From Bacteroidota bacterium (GTDB lineage: Bacteria > Bacteroidota > Bacteroidia > Bacteroidales > JAGONC01): a DNA stretch of 64,000 bases. Positions 42,511 through 51,735 of this stretch are shown here, one piece after another (within the stretch, counting starts at the first letter, position 1; each line of letters starts with the position of its first letter). The notes under the pieces were generated by a model, which saw only the letters and a list, made by a program, of their open reading frames with translations, was not told the origin of the DNA and did not search any database. Where the stretch lies: contig JAKLFC010000006.1 of the NCBI GenBank assembly GCA_022711405.1, positions 115,638 through 179,637 on the forward strand. The letters are read 5' to 3'. A program made the position numbers and the translations under genes.

Positions 42511-42565
42511 AATCCCAAATTCCAACCTCCAAATTCCAAACAAATTCCAGTATCCAAATTCCAAT
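42511..42565 (+). repeat. CAAATTCC-type intergenic repeat, copy 2
   Basis: The sequence has the form ATCCCAAATTCCAACCTCC, then AAATTCCAAACAAATTCC, then GTATCCAAATTCCAATAC. It begins 8 nt after the stop of the preceding gene. A degenerate CTGACTGTTGA / CTGCTGACTGA heptamer remnant follows before the tRNA promoter. Confidence 0.8.
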
Positions 42566-42700
42566 ACTCTCTCCCGCTGACTGTTGACCCTTCGAGCTTC
42601 GCTCTCAGGGCAAGCTGCTGATTCCAACTTACGTTGGAACGTCGCTTCGCTCCGCTGCTGACTGATTTTTAACGAATATGATTCTTTTCCGGAATTTTTG

Positions 42701-42708
42701 TATCTTTG
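42701..42708 (+). promoter_or_regulatory. TATCTTTG -7 box for tRNA-Met
   Basis: The sequence is an exact TAnnTTTG match, 12 nt before the tRNA 5' end. Confidence 0.65.
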
Positions 42709-42720
42709 CGCACCTTTTCC

Positions 42721-42794
42721 GGCGAGGTAGCTCAGGTGGTTAGAGCGTCGGATTCATAACCCGAAGGTCACGGGTTCAATTCCCGTCCTCGCTA
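42721..42794 (+). tRNA. tRNA-Met (anticodon CAT)
   Basis: It has 74 nt without an encoded CCA. The acceptor stem GGCGAGG pairs with CCTCGCT (first pair G-U), and the D-arm reads AGCTCAGGTGGTTAGAGC. The anticodon loop TTCATAA carries CAT, and the T-arm is CGGGTTCAATTCCCG. A pairable first base and no run of three G-C anticodon pairs argue for an elongator Met or a lysidine-type Ile tRNA, not an initiator. Confidence 0.93.
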
Positions 42795-42801
42795 CTATAC
42801 G

Positions 42802-42836
42802 AAAAGCCTGTAGCCGATGGCTTACAGGCTTTTTTC
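42802..42836 (+). terminator. Rho-independent terminator after tRNA-Met
   Basis: AAAAGCCTGTA (42802-42812) pairs perfectly with TACAGGCTTTT (42823-42833) across a 10-nt loop and runs into a T tract. Confidence 0.9.
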
Positions 42837-42924
42837 ATTCTCCGTCCTTCATCAGGAATTCTTCATCCAGTCACCCCCATCAGGCGAATGAAAGTCGAAA
42901 TGAGTCTGACTAATGAAACGATCC

Positions 42925-43335
42925 TTACAGATGGTAATCCCCTGCCGCTTCCGGCTGGTAGATGATCTCATCGATCCTGATCCTGGTCAGGCCGGCGGGA
43001 ACGATCCATTCGATCTCATCCCCGACCTTGTATCCAATCAGCGCAGTGGCAATGGGTGAAAAAATGGATATTTTGTTTTCCTTCACGTTTGCCAACCTGG
43101 GATATACGATCTGAAACTGGACCTGTTTGTCATTGTTCAGAAAACTCAGCCTGACGATCGAATTCATGGTCACCACATTGGAGGGTATCGCTTCAGGTTC
43201 AAGGATCTCGGCTGAGTTCAGCTCGTTCATCAGTTTCTCCGCTTCGGTTTTGGTGATGGATTTAAATTGTTTGGCATCCTCGATGCACTTCCTGATCCGC
43301 GCGTAATCCAGCTTATTTATAATAATCTTGCTCAT
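42925..43335 (-). CDS. GreA/GreB-Rnk family transcription factor-like protein
   Basis: The protein has 136 residues from MSKIIINKLDYARIR; an in-frame Met at 43371 would add 12 residues. The C-terminal GreA/B FKBP-like domain is clear (VTMNSIVRLSF, ISIFSPIATALIGYKVGDEIEW). The N-terminal helical part is short, like Rnk or a reduced GreA without the long coiled coil. Such proteins bind RNA polymerase's secondary channel or act as nucleoside diphosphate kinase regulators; the short N-terminus favours the Rnk type. Confidence 0.85.
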   Translation of the reverse strand: MSKIIINKLDYARIRKCIEDAKQFKSITKTEAEKLMNELNSAEILEPEAIPSNVVTMNSIVRLSFLNNDKQVQFQIVYPRLANVKENKISIFSPIATALIGYKVGDEIEWIVPAGLTRIRIDEIIYQPEAAGDYHL

Positions 43336-43450
43336 GATCAATACGTTATAAATTATCAAATCGACTGACAAAGATACCTATTTATTCGATTAGATCCTTC
43401 AAATGGAGGAATCTGTTCAACATCATTTTGACAATTCTCTTTTCTTTTTG

Positions 43451-43458
43451 TACCTTTC
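43451..43458 (+). promoter_or_regulatory. TACCTTTC box shared by the two repeat-protein genes
   Basis: GTACCTTTCGAACC occurs here and again at 45602-45615 upstream of the paralogue. TACCTTTC is one base off TAnnTTTG. Confidence 0.5.
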
Positions 43459-43499
43459 GAACCCTGTTTGCTTGTTACAACTATGTTAAATCAAACACG

Positions 43500-45474
43500 A
43501 TGAAAATAAAAATTCTCACAGTTAATTTTTTAATTTCTTTCTCCTCTCTCCTCTCTCCTCTCTCCTCTCCCTTCTCCTCTCTCCTCTCTGCCCAGCCCCC
43601 CCCACACTTTCAGCTACCAGGCGGTGATCCGCAACAGCAACGGTGAACCGCTGGCCTACCAGCTGACCAGTTTCCGCGTCAGCCTGCTGCTGGGAAACGA
43701 TCAGGGACCGGTGAGCTACCAGGAGACGCACCAGCAGGCCACCAACTTTTTCGGGCTGGTGAATCTGGAGATCGGTAACGGTACCGCAGTCAGCGGCATC
43801 ATGGATACTCTGTCGTGGGGCTCGGAAAGCTATTACATTAAAATTGAGGCAGATACAGCTGGAGGGAACAATTATGTGGCACTGGGCACCACGCAGCTGC
43901 TGGCCGTGCCCTATGCGCTGTATGCAGCCACCTCCACCAGAGCAGAAGCTTCAACCCTGATCCGTGACAGCGACAGCGAAACCATGGTCACCACCGAACT
44001 GACGCCCGGTGACGACAACATCCGGTTTTTTACAGGAGGTCAGGAACGGCTGAGGCTGACCGGCAACCGGCTGGAAATGGTCAACCATTCAGGAAATATT
44101 CTTTTCGGCGACAAGAGCGGTGAGGCCATCACCACCGGCTCGGGCAACATCTTCATCGGGGACTCGGCAGGTGCACACGATACGGAGGGTTCCACCAATA
44201 CATTTCTGGGCACCTGGAGCGGGGCCAGCAATACAACAGGCAATTCCAACACGTTCATGGGATTTCTGAGTGGTTCCAAAAATACATCGGGTAACTACAA
44301 TACCTTCATCGGGATGCTCAGCGGTCGATGGAATACGACAGGCAACGTAAATACATTCGTTGGAATGTTCTCAGGACGGTACAACTCGACCGGTCACAGC
44401 AATGCATTCTTCGGCTATGAAACGGGGCATGAAAATACGACCGGTGAGAATAATGCCTTTTTTGGCACCTTATCAGGACATAATAACCAGACAGGCTCCC
44501 GGAACACGTACGTGGGTACGGTGGCGGGATTTGGTAACCAGACAGGGAACTTAAATACGCTCCTGGGCCATTCAGCAGGCAGCACTTCATCCGGTTCAAA
44601 CAATGTGTTCATTGGTGCTTATGCCGGTGAGAACACCGCAGGTTCAGATAATGTATTCATCGGGACATATGCCGGTCAACACGAAACAGGTTCCGGCAAG
44701 CTGTACATCACCACGTGCGGAACAAGTGAACCATTGATCTATGGAGATTTTACGGAAAACCGGCTCAAATTCTGGGCGGATTCGGTCGAAACAAGCGGTG
44801 AAATTCAGGCCAATGGCGAAATCAAAACAGATCAGCGGTTCAGCGCCGAAGGATATGACGGCATAAAAGATACACTCACTCATATTACATCCTTTGACTT
44901 TATCAATGATAAACTGAAGTACAGGACCACGATCTTCACGGGAGGGATCGCCACCTGGCTGAGCGATGAATCCGATTGGGCCGACACAGTTGGGGAACCG
45001 ATCCTTCCTCCCACAATTTGCGGAGAAATATCCATAGTAGGCGAATTCAACGGCTGGGGAGGAGATACGGCCACCATGCCCGATCATATGATGACCAGGG
45101 ATGACGAAGATCCGAACTTCTGGACGACCATTTTTGAACTCACGGTCGAAGATGATCATTCAGACCCACCGGATAATATCGTCGAATCAAAATTCCGGGA
45201 AAACTGCGACTGGAATGTGAACTGGGGTTCCTTTGATTTTCCGACCGGTATCGGTTACCAGGGATATGGAAATAATATCCCGGTACCCCTGAATCCCGGG
45301 TATGAAACTACGGTTTATTATGTCACCTTCAATTGCTGGACCGGCTACTACTCGTTCGAGGACATATCGGGTGATGCACCGGTTTCAAACCCGGTCAGTA
45401 CGGATCCCTTTGGCAATGGAAATGACCGGAAGGGAATCCGGCAAACCAACAGGCATGAGGTCATTGACCCCTAG
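43500..45474 (+). pseudogene. Secreted 17-residue-repeat protein, frameshifted or phase-switched at a C8 tract
   Basis: The start at 43500 gives a signal peptide (MKIKILTVNFLISFSSLLS) whose core is coded by CTCTCCT repeats. In the run of eight C at 43596-43603 the frame shifts and stops at 43646. With seven C, as in the paralogue at 45655, it would continue without a break as AQPPHTFSYQAVIRNSNGEP to 45474, giving about 657 residues. After the conserved N-terminal domain come about ten 17-residue repeats of the form NTFxGxxSGxxNTTGNx. A C-terminal E-set/SusF-like domain (ISIVGEFNGWGGD) follows. The switch may be phase variation, a mutation or a sequencing error. Confidence 0.8.
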
Positions 45475-45602
45475 TACTCCCCCTGTCAGAAAAAAGCAGG
45501 CAGGGTCAGGTATGAAAAGTCCACAGGATTCCCTGATTCAGAACGTATACATTGATTTTAACACAACAAAAATATATCGTAGCAAAAATCCCTTCTATTT
45601 CG

Positions 45603-45610
45603 TACCTTTC
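45603..45610 (+). promoter_or_regulatory. TACCTTTC box of the second repeat-protein gene
   Basis: It is identical to the box at 43451-43458 with the same GAACC flank, 45 nt before the ATG. Confidence 0.5.
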
Positions 45611-45654
45611 GAACCTCCATCACCGATAAAAAGTAATCATAAATCCTATTCGAA

Positions 45655-48600
45655 ATGAAAAGAATATTTTTCTCAGTTTATTTTTTACTTTCTTTCTCCT
45701 CTCTCCTTTCTCCTCTCTCCTCTCTCCTCTCAGCCCAGCCCCCCCATACCTTCAGCTACCAGGCGGTGGTCCGCAACAGCAACGGTGATCCGCTGGCCTA
45801 CCAGCTGACCAGTTTCCGCATCAGCCTGCTGCTGGGCAGTGATCAGGGACCGGTGAGCTACCAGGAGACGCACCTCAATACCACCAACTTTTTCGGGCTG
45901 GTGAACCTGGAGATCGGCAATGGCACCGCAGTTGGCGGGATCATGGATACCCTGTCGTGGGGCTCAAAAAGCTATTACATTAAAATTGAGGCAGATACAG
46001 CCGGAGGGAACAATTATGTGGCATTGGGCACCACGCAGCTGCTGGCGGTACCGTATGCCCTGCACGCGGAGGATGCAGCTGCCTCATCAGGGATCCGTGA
46101 CCGCGACGGAGACACGAAGATCGATGCGGAGGAGAATCCGGATGAGGATATCATCCGGTTCTACACGGGCGGGCAGGAACAGCTGCGGATCATGAATAAG
46201 CGGCTGGAGATACTCAATTCGGACAGAAATATTTTTATTGGAGAAAGCAGCGGGCAAAATAATACCGGTATTGATAATGTCTTTCTGGGCCACCTTGCCG
46301 GTAAAAACAATACTACAGGCGGAGAAAATGTATTCATTGGTGATTCTTCAGGTACGGCAAACACGGAAGGAGAAAACAACACATTCGTGGGTGTATGGAG
46401 CGGGACAGGGAACACGACAGGCATCTGCAACGCATTCTTTGGCGCGGATGCCGGTGAACGCAACCAGACAGGCACCCGGAATGCTTTTCTGGGGTACGGG
46501 ACCGGGTACCGGTCAACAGGATCCAGAAATACGTTCGTGGGAAGTCATGCCGGGATGTACAACACAGCTGGTGACTATAATACCTTTGTCGGGCAGGCTG
46601 CAGGGATGGATAATTCAGGAAGCGGGAATGTATTCATAGGTAAATCCGCAGGAATCTATGAACAGGGATCCAATAAACTGTATATTACCAATTCCGATGC
46701 ATACGATCCCCTGATCTATGGTGAATTTGACAACCAGCTCTTCCGGTTCAATGCCAACAGGATCGATGTGAGAAATCCCCTGGAAAACACCATTGTGGGT
46801 GATAATGCCGGTTATGCGACCAGTGGAGCAAGAAACGTCTATCTTGGAGCCCGTACAGTTGTGTACGAATCATCCGGCACCAGCAATGTCATGATCGGCT
46901 ATGAAGCAGGATCTCATAATAAAGGGAATTGGGGTGTAATGGTAGGATACCAGTCGGGAAGTGCCAATACAACCGGAAATTATAATGTGTTCCTGGGATG
47001 GAATTCGGGTAATAAAAATACAACCGGTCATCGGAATACCTTCATTGGACCCAATGCAGGGTCTCATAATACAACCGGTGTAAGAAATGTATTCGTCGGA
47101 CTGTCAGCCGGTAATCTCAATACTACAGGTTCCTTCAACACCTATGTGGGAAGAGCTGCGGGAATGAATAACACTGTAGGAAACTCCAATGTCTTTCTTG
47201 GCGATATGGCTGGTGCGAATGAAATGGGCTCCAATAAACTATACATAGCTAACTCAGAAACACCTGAGCCTCTGATCTACGGAGACTTTATTGAAAAAAG
47301 AGTGAAGATTTGGGCCGATACCATGGAAGTCAAGGGTGTGACGAGCACCGGGGATAAATTCAGCGTCGGCGGAGAAGGAGGGATTTCGGACACCCTTTTC
47401 GCCATTACCAGCTTCGATTTTGCCAACCAGAAGATCAGGTTCAGGAAACAAGTGATCAAAGGAGGAATCACGATCGAACTGACCGGCGAATCGGAATGGA
47501 TGGACAGTATCAGCAGGCAATACCTGTTCTGTGACCCGCTGACCGACTCACGGGATGGGAAGCTGTATCAGACTATCCGGATCGGTGAGCAATGCTGGAT
47601 GGCCGAAAACCTGAACGTCGGGACCATGATTGAAGGAACAATCGAACAATCGGACAATGGAACAATAGAGAAGTATTGCTACGACGACGGCGAGGAGAAT
47701 TGCGACACCTACGGAGGATTGTACCAGTGGCACGAAGTACTGCAATATACTTCCGGATCGCAGGGGATCTGTCCTGAAGGCTGGCATGTACCCACGGATG
47801 CGGAATACAAGATCCTGGAGGGTACTGTGGATAGTCAATATGGAGTGGGAGATCCTCAATGGGACATTGAAGGATGGAGGGGATCTGATGCAGGTGTAAA
47901 TCTTCGATCCACGACAGGCTGGAATGGCGGCGGAAATGGAACCGATGCATTCGGATTTCATGCACTGCCCGCAGGTTATCGTGCGGAAGGGGATGGATTT
48001 AATGGAGGGGATAGCAGTGCCTATTTCTGGGCATTCTCATCCAATGGTTCAGAATCATGCTATTTCCGTCATCTGGGTAGCGGTTCCCCTCAAATTGAAA
48101 GAAATACACTTACTACCGGTAATGGATTATCAATTCGCTGCATAAAAGGCCAGGGGATCGAATCTCCATCGGTTGAAACGGCAAACCTGACAAGCATAAC
48201 AGGCACGACGGCCACCGGAGGAGGAAACATCACTGCCGACGGAGGCGACCCGGTCATCGCCCGTGGTGTGGTATGGAGCACGACTGAAAATCCTACTTTG
48301 GCGGACAGTTTCACCTCGGACGGATCAGGAATGGGCGCGTTCACCAGCAACCTGACCGGGTTGGTCAATGCAACGCATTATTATGTCCGTGCTTATGCCA
48401 CCAATAATACGGGAACCGTCTACGGACAACAGCTTGCCTTTACAACCCCGGGGGCATCCTGCCCGGGAGGTGCCACGGTTGAATGGCAGGGCAAGAACTA
48501 TAATACTGTAATGATTGGCAACCAGTGCTGGCTGAAAGAGAACCTGAACGTGGGGACAATGATTGAATTAACAATCGAACAATCGGACAATGGAACAATC

Positions 48601-50043
48601 GAAAAATATTGCTATGATAATGATCCTGCGAACTGCTTGCTCTACGGTGGCCTGTATGCCTGGAACGAAATGATGCAATACGCAACGCAACAGGGTGCCC
48701 AGGGCATCTGTCCACCCGGCTGGCATCTTGCTTCGGATGATGAATGGAAAGTGCTGGAAGGCATGGTTGACACCCAGTATGGAATTGGAGACACCGTTTG
48801 GGAAATCAACGGTACGAGAGGTTTTGATGCGGGTCAGCAACTCAAGTCCGTTTCAGGGTGGAATGACGATAGCAACGGAACGGACCCATACGGATTCTCA
48901 AGTCTCCCCGGTGGATTTTGCTGGCTTGGGAACAGCTTTGGTTACATAAACCAGTATAGCGCTTACTGGACTTCTTCTGAAATCGCGGGCACTGAAAATG
49001 CCTGGGACAGAGGTCTTAATTCTGCGTATGCTCAGGTCGACCGGATAGCTGACAACAAATCGGGTTTCGGTCAATCTGCCCGCTGCCTTGACAACCAGAC
49101 CAGCCTGCCGATGGTCACCACGGCTGCAATAACCGGCATCACTCAAAATTCCGCCACCAGCGGGGGGGATGTGACCAGTGCAGGGGGCAGCGCTGCGACT
49201 GCCCGTGGCGTATGCTGGAGCACATCGGAAGCTCCTACGCTATTGGATCCTCATTCAACGGATGGCGCCGGAACAGGGAATTTTACAAGTAACATCACCG
49301 GGCTGAGCGCCAGTACACAATATTATGTTAGGGCGTATGCCACTAACAGCATGGGGACTGCCTATGGCAGTCAGAAATCATTCTTCACCGAAGGGGAATC
49401 CTGTCCCGGTACACCAACGGTGATCTGGGGAGGACAAACCTATCAGACCGTACAGATCGGAAACCAGTGCTGGCTGGAAGAGAACCTGAATGTGGGAACC
49501 ATGGTGGAAGGAACAGTGGAACAATCGAACAATGGAACAATCGAGAAGTATTGCTATAACGACGATCCGGATAACTGCCTGGTTTACGGAGCATTATACC
49601 AATGGAATGAAGCCATGCAGTATAACACTTCCGAGGGATCGCAGGGGATCTGTCCGGACGGCTGGCATGTCCCCACCGATGCGGAATTCAAGATATTGGA
49701 AGGCACCGTCGACACTCATTATGGCGTGGGTGATCCTGAATGGAACAAGACAAGCTGCCGGGGTAATGATGCCGGAACCCATCTGAAATCCAATTCTGGC
49801 TGGCCGGGAGAATGTAATGGTGATAACCTTTCCGGATTCAATTATCTTTATTCACAAGGTTATCGCAATACGGACGGGACTTTCATAAGCCCTGAATATT
49901 GGGCGGGATCACCTTTATGGTCCTCATCCCAGTATAATGGGAATAATAGCTGGCCTCGCAAATTTCCCTGTCAAATGGGAGGATTGTGCAGAGATTATGA
50001 TGATAACAGGTATGGATGGAGTGTCCGGTGCATCAAAGATTAA
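45655..50043 (+). CDS. Large secreted modular protein: 17-residue repeats plus three FISUMP domains
   Basis: The protein has 1462 residues. A signal peptide (LLSFSSLLSPLSSLLSAQ) is coded by CTCTCCT repeats and is in frame because its C-tract has seven bases. An N-terminal beta domain (FSYQAVVRNSNGDPL ... QLLAVPYALHA) covers about 30-140. Two blocks of NxFxGxxAGxxNTTGxx repeats follow, to about 540. Three FISUMP (TIGR02145-type) domains lie at about 631-831, 935-1146 and 1248-1462, each with QCWLxENLNVGTM, YCY and a W(H/N)E segment ending in a RC(I/L)(K/D) tail. Two Fn3/Ig-like linkers (YYVRAYATN) separate them. The arrangement suggests a surface adhesin or fibre; no function is proven. Confidence 0.88.
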   Translation: MKRIFFSVYFLLSFSSLLSPLSSLLSAQPPHTFSYQAVVRNSNGDPLAYQLTSFRISLLLGSDQGPVSYQETHLNTTNFFGLVNLEIGNGTAVGGIMDTLSWGSKSYYIKIEADTAGGNNYVALGTTQLLAVPYALHAEDAAASSGIRDRDGDTKIDAEENPDEDIIRFYTGGQEQLRIMNKRLEILNSDRNIFIGESSGQNNTGIDNVFLGHLAGKNNTTGGENVFIGDSSGTANTEGENNTFVGVWSGTGNTTGICNAFFGADAGERNQTGTRNAFLGYGTGYRSTGSRNTFVGSHAGMYNTAGDYNTFVGQAAGMDNSGSGNVFIGKSAGIYEQGSNKLYITNSDAYDPLIYGEFDNQLFRFNANRIDVRNPLENTIVGDNAGYATSGARNVYLGARTVVYESSGTSNVMIGYEAGSHNKGNWGVMVGYQSGSANTTGNYNVFLGWNSGNKNTTGHRNTFIGPNAGSHNTTGVRNVFVGLSAGNLNTTGSFNTYVGRAAGMNNTVGNSNVFLGDMAGANEMGSNKLYIANSETPEPLIYGDFIEKRVKIWADTMEVKGVTSTGDKFSVGGEGGISDTLFAITSFDFANQKIRFRKQVIKGGITIELTGESEWMDSISRQYLFCDPLTDSRDGKLYQTIRIGEQCWMAENLNVGTMIEGTIEQSDNGTIEKYCYDDGEENCDTYGGLYQWHEVLQYTSGSQGICPEGWHVPTDAEYKILEGTVDSQYGVGDPQWDIEGWRGSDAGVNLRSTTGWNGGGNGTDAFGFHALPAGYRAEGDGFNGGDSSAYFWAFSSNGSESCYFRHLGSGSPQIERNTLTTGNGLSIRCIKGQGIESPSVETANLTSITGTTATGGGNITADGGDPVIARGVVWSTTENPTLADSFTSDGSGMGAFTSNLTGLVNATHYYVRAYATNNTGTVYGQQLAFTTPGASCPGGATVEWQGKNYNTVMIGNQCWLKENLNVGTMIELTIEQSDNGTIEKYCYDNDPANCLLYGGLYAWNEMMQYATQQGAQGICPPGWHLASDDEWKVLEGMVDTQYGIGDTVWEINGTRGFDAGQQLKSVSGWNDDSNGTDPYGFSSLPGGFCWLGNSFGYINQYSAYWTSSEIAGTENAWDRGLNSAYAQVDRIADNKSGFGQSARCLDNQTSLPMVTTAAITGITQNSATSGGDVTSAGGSAATARGVCWSTSEAPTLLDPHSTDGAGTGNFTSNITGLSASTQYYVRAYATNSMGTAYGSQKSFFTEGESCPGTPTVIWGGQTYQTVQIGNQCWLEENLNVGTMVEGTVEQSNNGTIEKYCYNDDPDNCLVYGALYQWNEAMQYNTSEGSQGICPDGWHVPTDAEFKILEGTVDTHYGVGDPEWNKTSCRGNDAGTHLKSNSGWPGECNGDNLSGFNYLYSQGYRNTDGTFISPEYWAGSPLWSSSQYNGNNSWPRKFPCQMGGLCRDYDDNRYGWSVRCIKD

Positions 50044-50187
50044 TCTCCATTGTGGAGATTCATTTTGGATGACAGATTTAAATAGAACACGGAAGACGCG
50101 GATTACGCGGAAAATCACGGAATAATCTCTCCTGAGAAACAGACTATCCGCGATATTCCGCGTCATCTGTGTCATCCGCGTTCTAAT
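50042..50187. repeat. Stop-codon-proximal hairpin and CGCGGAT-type inverted repeat
   Basis: AATCTCCA-ttg-TGGAGATT (50042-50060) begins inside the TAA stop of the preceding gene. A longer imperfect inverted repeat follows, with arms at about 50084-50122 (GAACACGGAAGACGCGG) and 50145-50187 (CCGCGTC...GTCATCCGCGTTC). It occupies nearly the whole gap to the next gene. Confidence 0.7.
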
Positions 50188-50198
50188 AGTAAAATGAT

Positions 50199-50717
50199 AT
50201 GTCTCTTGAAGCCCTTCTCTTCGACAGCTCCAAACGTACCATTGACCAGGTCTCAGAAATGGTGCTGGAACATCCCGAAATGTTTGTACCGCTTTTAGAT
50301 CTGGCACTGGAAGACAGGCCAAAAATTTCATCACGTGCCATGCGGGTGATCTGCTTAAGTAGCCAGGAAAATCCGGAACTGATTAAACCCTGGCTGCCGG
50401 CATTGATCAGGAAACTGAATGAAATAAAAACCGACGGCGTAAAAATGAATGTGTTAAAGATCTTTACATTTCAACCTTACCCGCTCGGCGAAGAAGAACT
50501 TGGCCGGCTGGTGGATCTTTGCTTCGGGTATATATCTTCAGGGCTTGAGAAACCAGCCGTCAAAGCCTACAGCCTCGACATCCTCTTCAAGTCGGCCATC
50601 CAGGAACCCGGATTGATCCCTGAGCTGACCGCCTGGATCAATACCCGGTTACCGGAAGAATCGTGTTCTTTTAATGCCCGTGGTAAACAAATAATTCACC
50701 GGTTACATCGTCAATAA
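50199..50717 (+). CDS. HEAT-repeat-like helical protein
   Basis: The protein has 172 residues with no signal peptide. Regular paired helices such as RAMRVICLSSQENPELIKPWL and LDILFKSAIQEPGLIPELTAW give a HEAT/armadillo-like look. There are no catalytic motifs. Such small HEAT proteins usually act as scaffolds. It is preceded by an inverted repeat rather than a recognisable promoter. Confidence 0.65.
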   Translation: MSLEALLFDSSKRTIDQVSEMVLEHPEMFVPLLDLALEDRPKISSRAMRVICLSSQENPELIKPWLPALIRKLNEIKTDGVKMNVLKIFTFQPYPLGEEELGRLVDLCFGYISSGLEKPAVKAYSLDILFKSAIQEPGLIPELTAWINTRLPEESCSFNARGKQIIHRLHRQ

Positions 50718-50778
50718 ATTTTATCATTTATATAAGAAATCGTTGCATATTTACGTTTTCCATGAAACTCCGATCCAT

Positions 50779-51675
50779 ATGAAGCGCAGATTATCCTTTA
50801 TCTTAGCTTTATTCACCATCGTATCATTATTCAGCCATTCGGCCGATGCTCAGCCCCCCAGGCAGGTCAAACCATCCCTCATCACCCTTCAGGTCAGCAG
50901 TCTTGACCGATCCATAGCCTGGTACAAAGAGATGCTTGGTTTTGAAATGGATGACAGATTTACTTATATCAAACAGAAGACAAAAATAGCGGTCCTGAAA
51001 CGGAAGGACTTTTATATTGAACTTATCCAAAATACTGCCTCCGGCAGTCCAATGCCTTCAGTAACCGGTTCATCGAATTACGGCTTCTATAAGATGGGTT
51101 TCCTGGTAACTGCATTTGAAGACTTTTACCAGGAGTTGAAGCAGAAACATCCGGATCAGGTCAATGGAGTCATCAGCAGCGAAGTCAGCGGGTATACCTA
51201 TTTTGATCTCTATGATCCTGACAGCACACTCATTCAGATCATCGCCTCGGCCAAATCCATGGATTCACGTGAAATACGCCCCTACCTCATAGGGATAAAA
51301 GTGTCCGATATGGAATCAGAGATCAACTGGTATGAACAGAACCTGGATTTCACCTTTACCCGTAAGTGGGAAGTATCTGACAGGGGCATCTACGTAAGAC
51401 AGCTGTACGCCGACGGATTTATCATTGAACTTCAGAAGGACACGCCGGATGAAGATCCTGTGAAGGAAGCCGGGCAGGCAGACGTAAAAAAAGATGTGAT
51501 CAGCGGGATCTGCAAAATGACTTTCCAGACAGATGACATTCAATCACTCTGCGAATCATTAAAAACAAATCGTTCACAGCTCCTGCAGGAGATCACTGCA
51601 AAATCGGCCGCCTGGTACACCTCATTCCTCATCACCGAAGATACCGAAAAGAACACGATCCAAATTATCCAGTGA
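50779..51675 (+). CDS. Secreted double-VOC (glyoxalase-fold) protein
   Basis: The protein has about 298 residues. The start is taken at MKRRLSFILALFTIVSLFSHSADAQ, a clear signal peptide; an in-frame TTG at 50743 is less likely. Two VOC modules follow, about 35-150 (LQVSSLDRSIAWYKEMLGFEM ... YFDLYDPDSTLIQII) and 170-298 (IKVSDMESEINWYEQNLDF). VOC proteins bind a metal and act on or bind small molecules. Secretion is unusual for this fold. The substrate is unknown. Confidence 0.8.
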   Translation: MKRRLSFILALFTIVSLFSHSADAQPPRQVKPSLITLQVSSLDRSIAWYKEMLGFEMDDRFTYIKQKTKIAVLKRKDFYIELIQNTASGSPMPSVTGSSNYGFYKMGFLVTAFEDFYQELKQKHPDQVNGVISSEVSGYTYFDLYDPDSTLIQIIASAKSMDSREIRPYLIGIKVSDMESEINWYEQNLDFTFTRKWEVSDRGIYVRQLYADGFIIELQKDTPDEDPVKEAGQADVKKDVISGICKMTFQTDDIQSLCESLKTNRSQLLQEITAKSAAWYTSFLITEDTEKNTIQIIQ

Positions 51676-51735
51676 TTCCCTTTCCCATTGATGATTTTCT
51701 TAACTTGCGTTCATCTGTCATGAACGACTGAATCC

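Noticed and set aside
44170..44690. Regular 51-bp repeats, considered as a CRISPR-like array
   Set aside because: The period is a 17-residue protein repeat in an open frame; there are no constant repeats with unique spacers.
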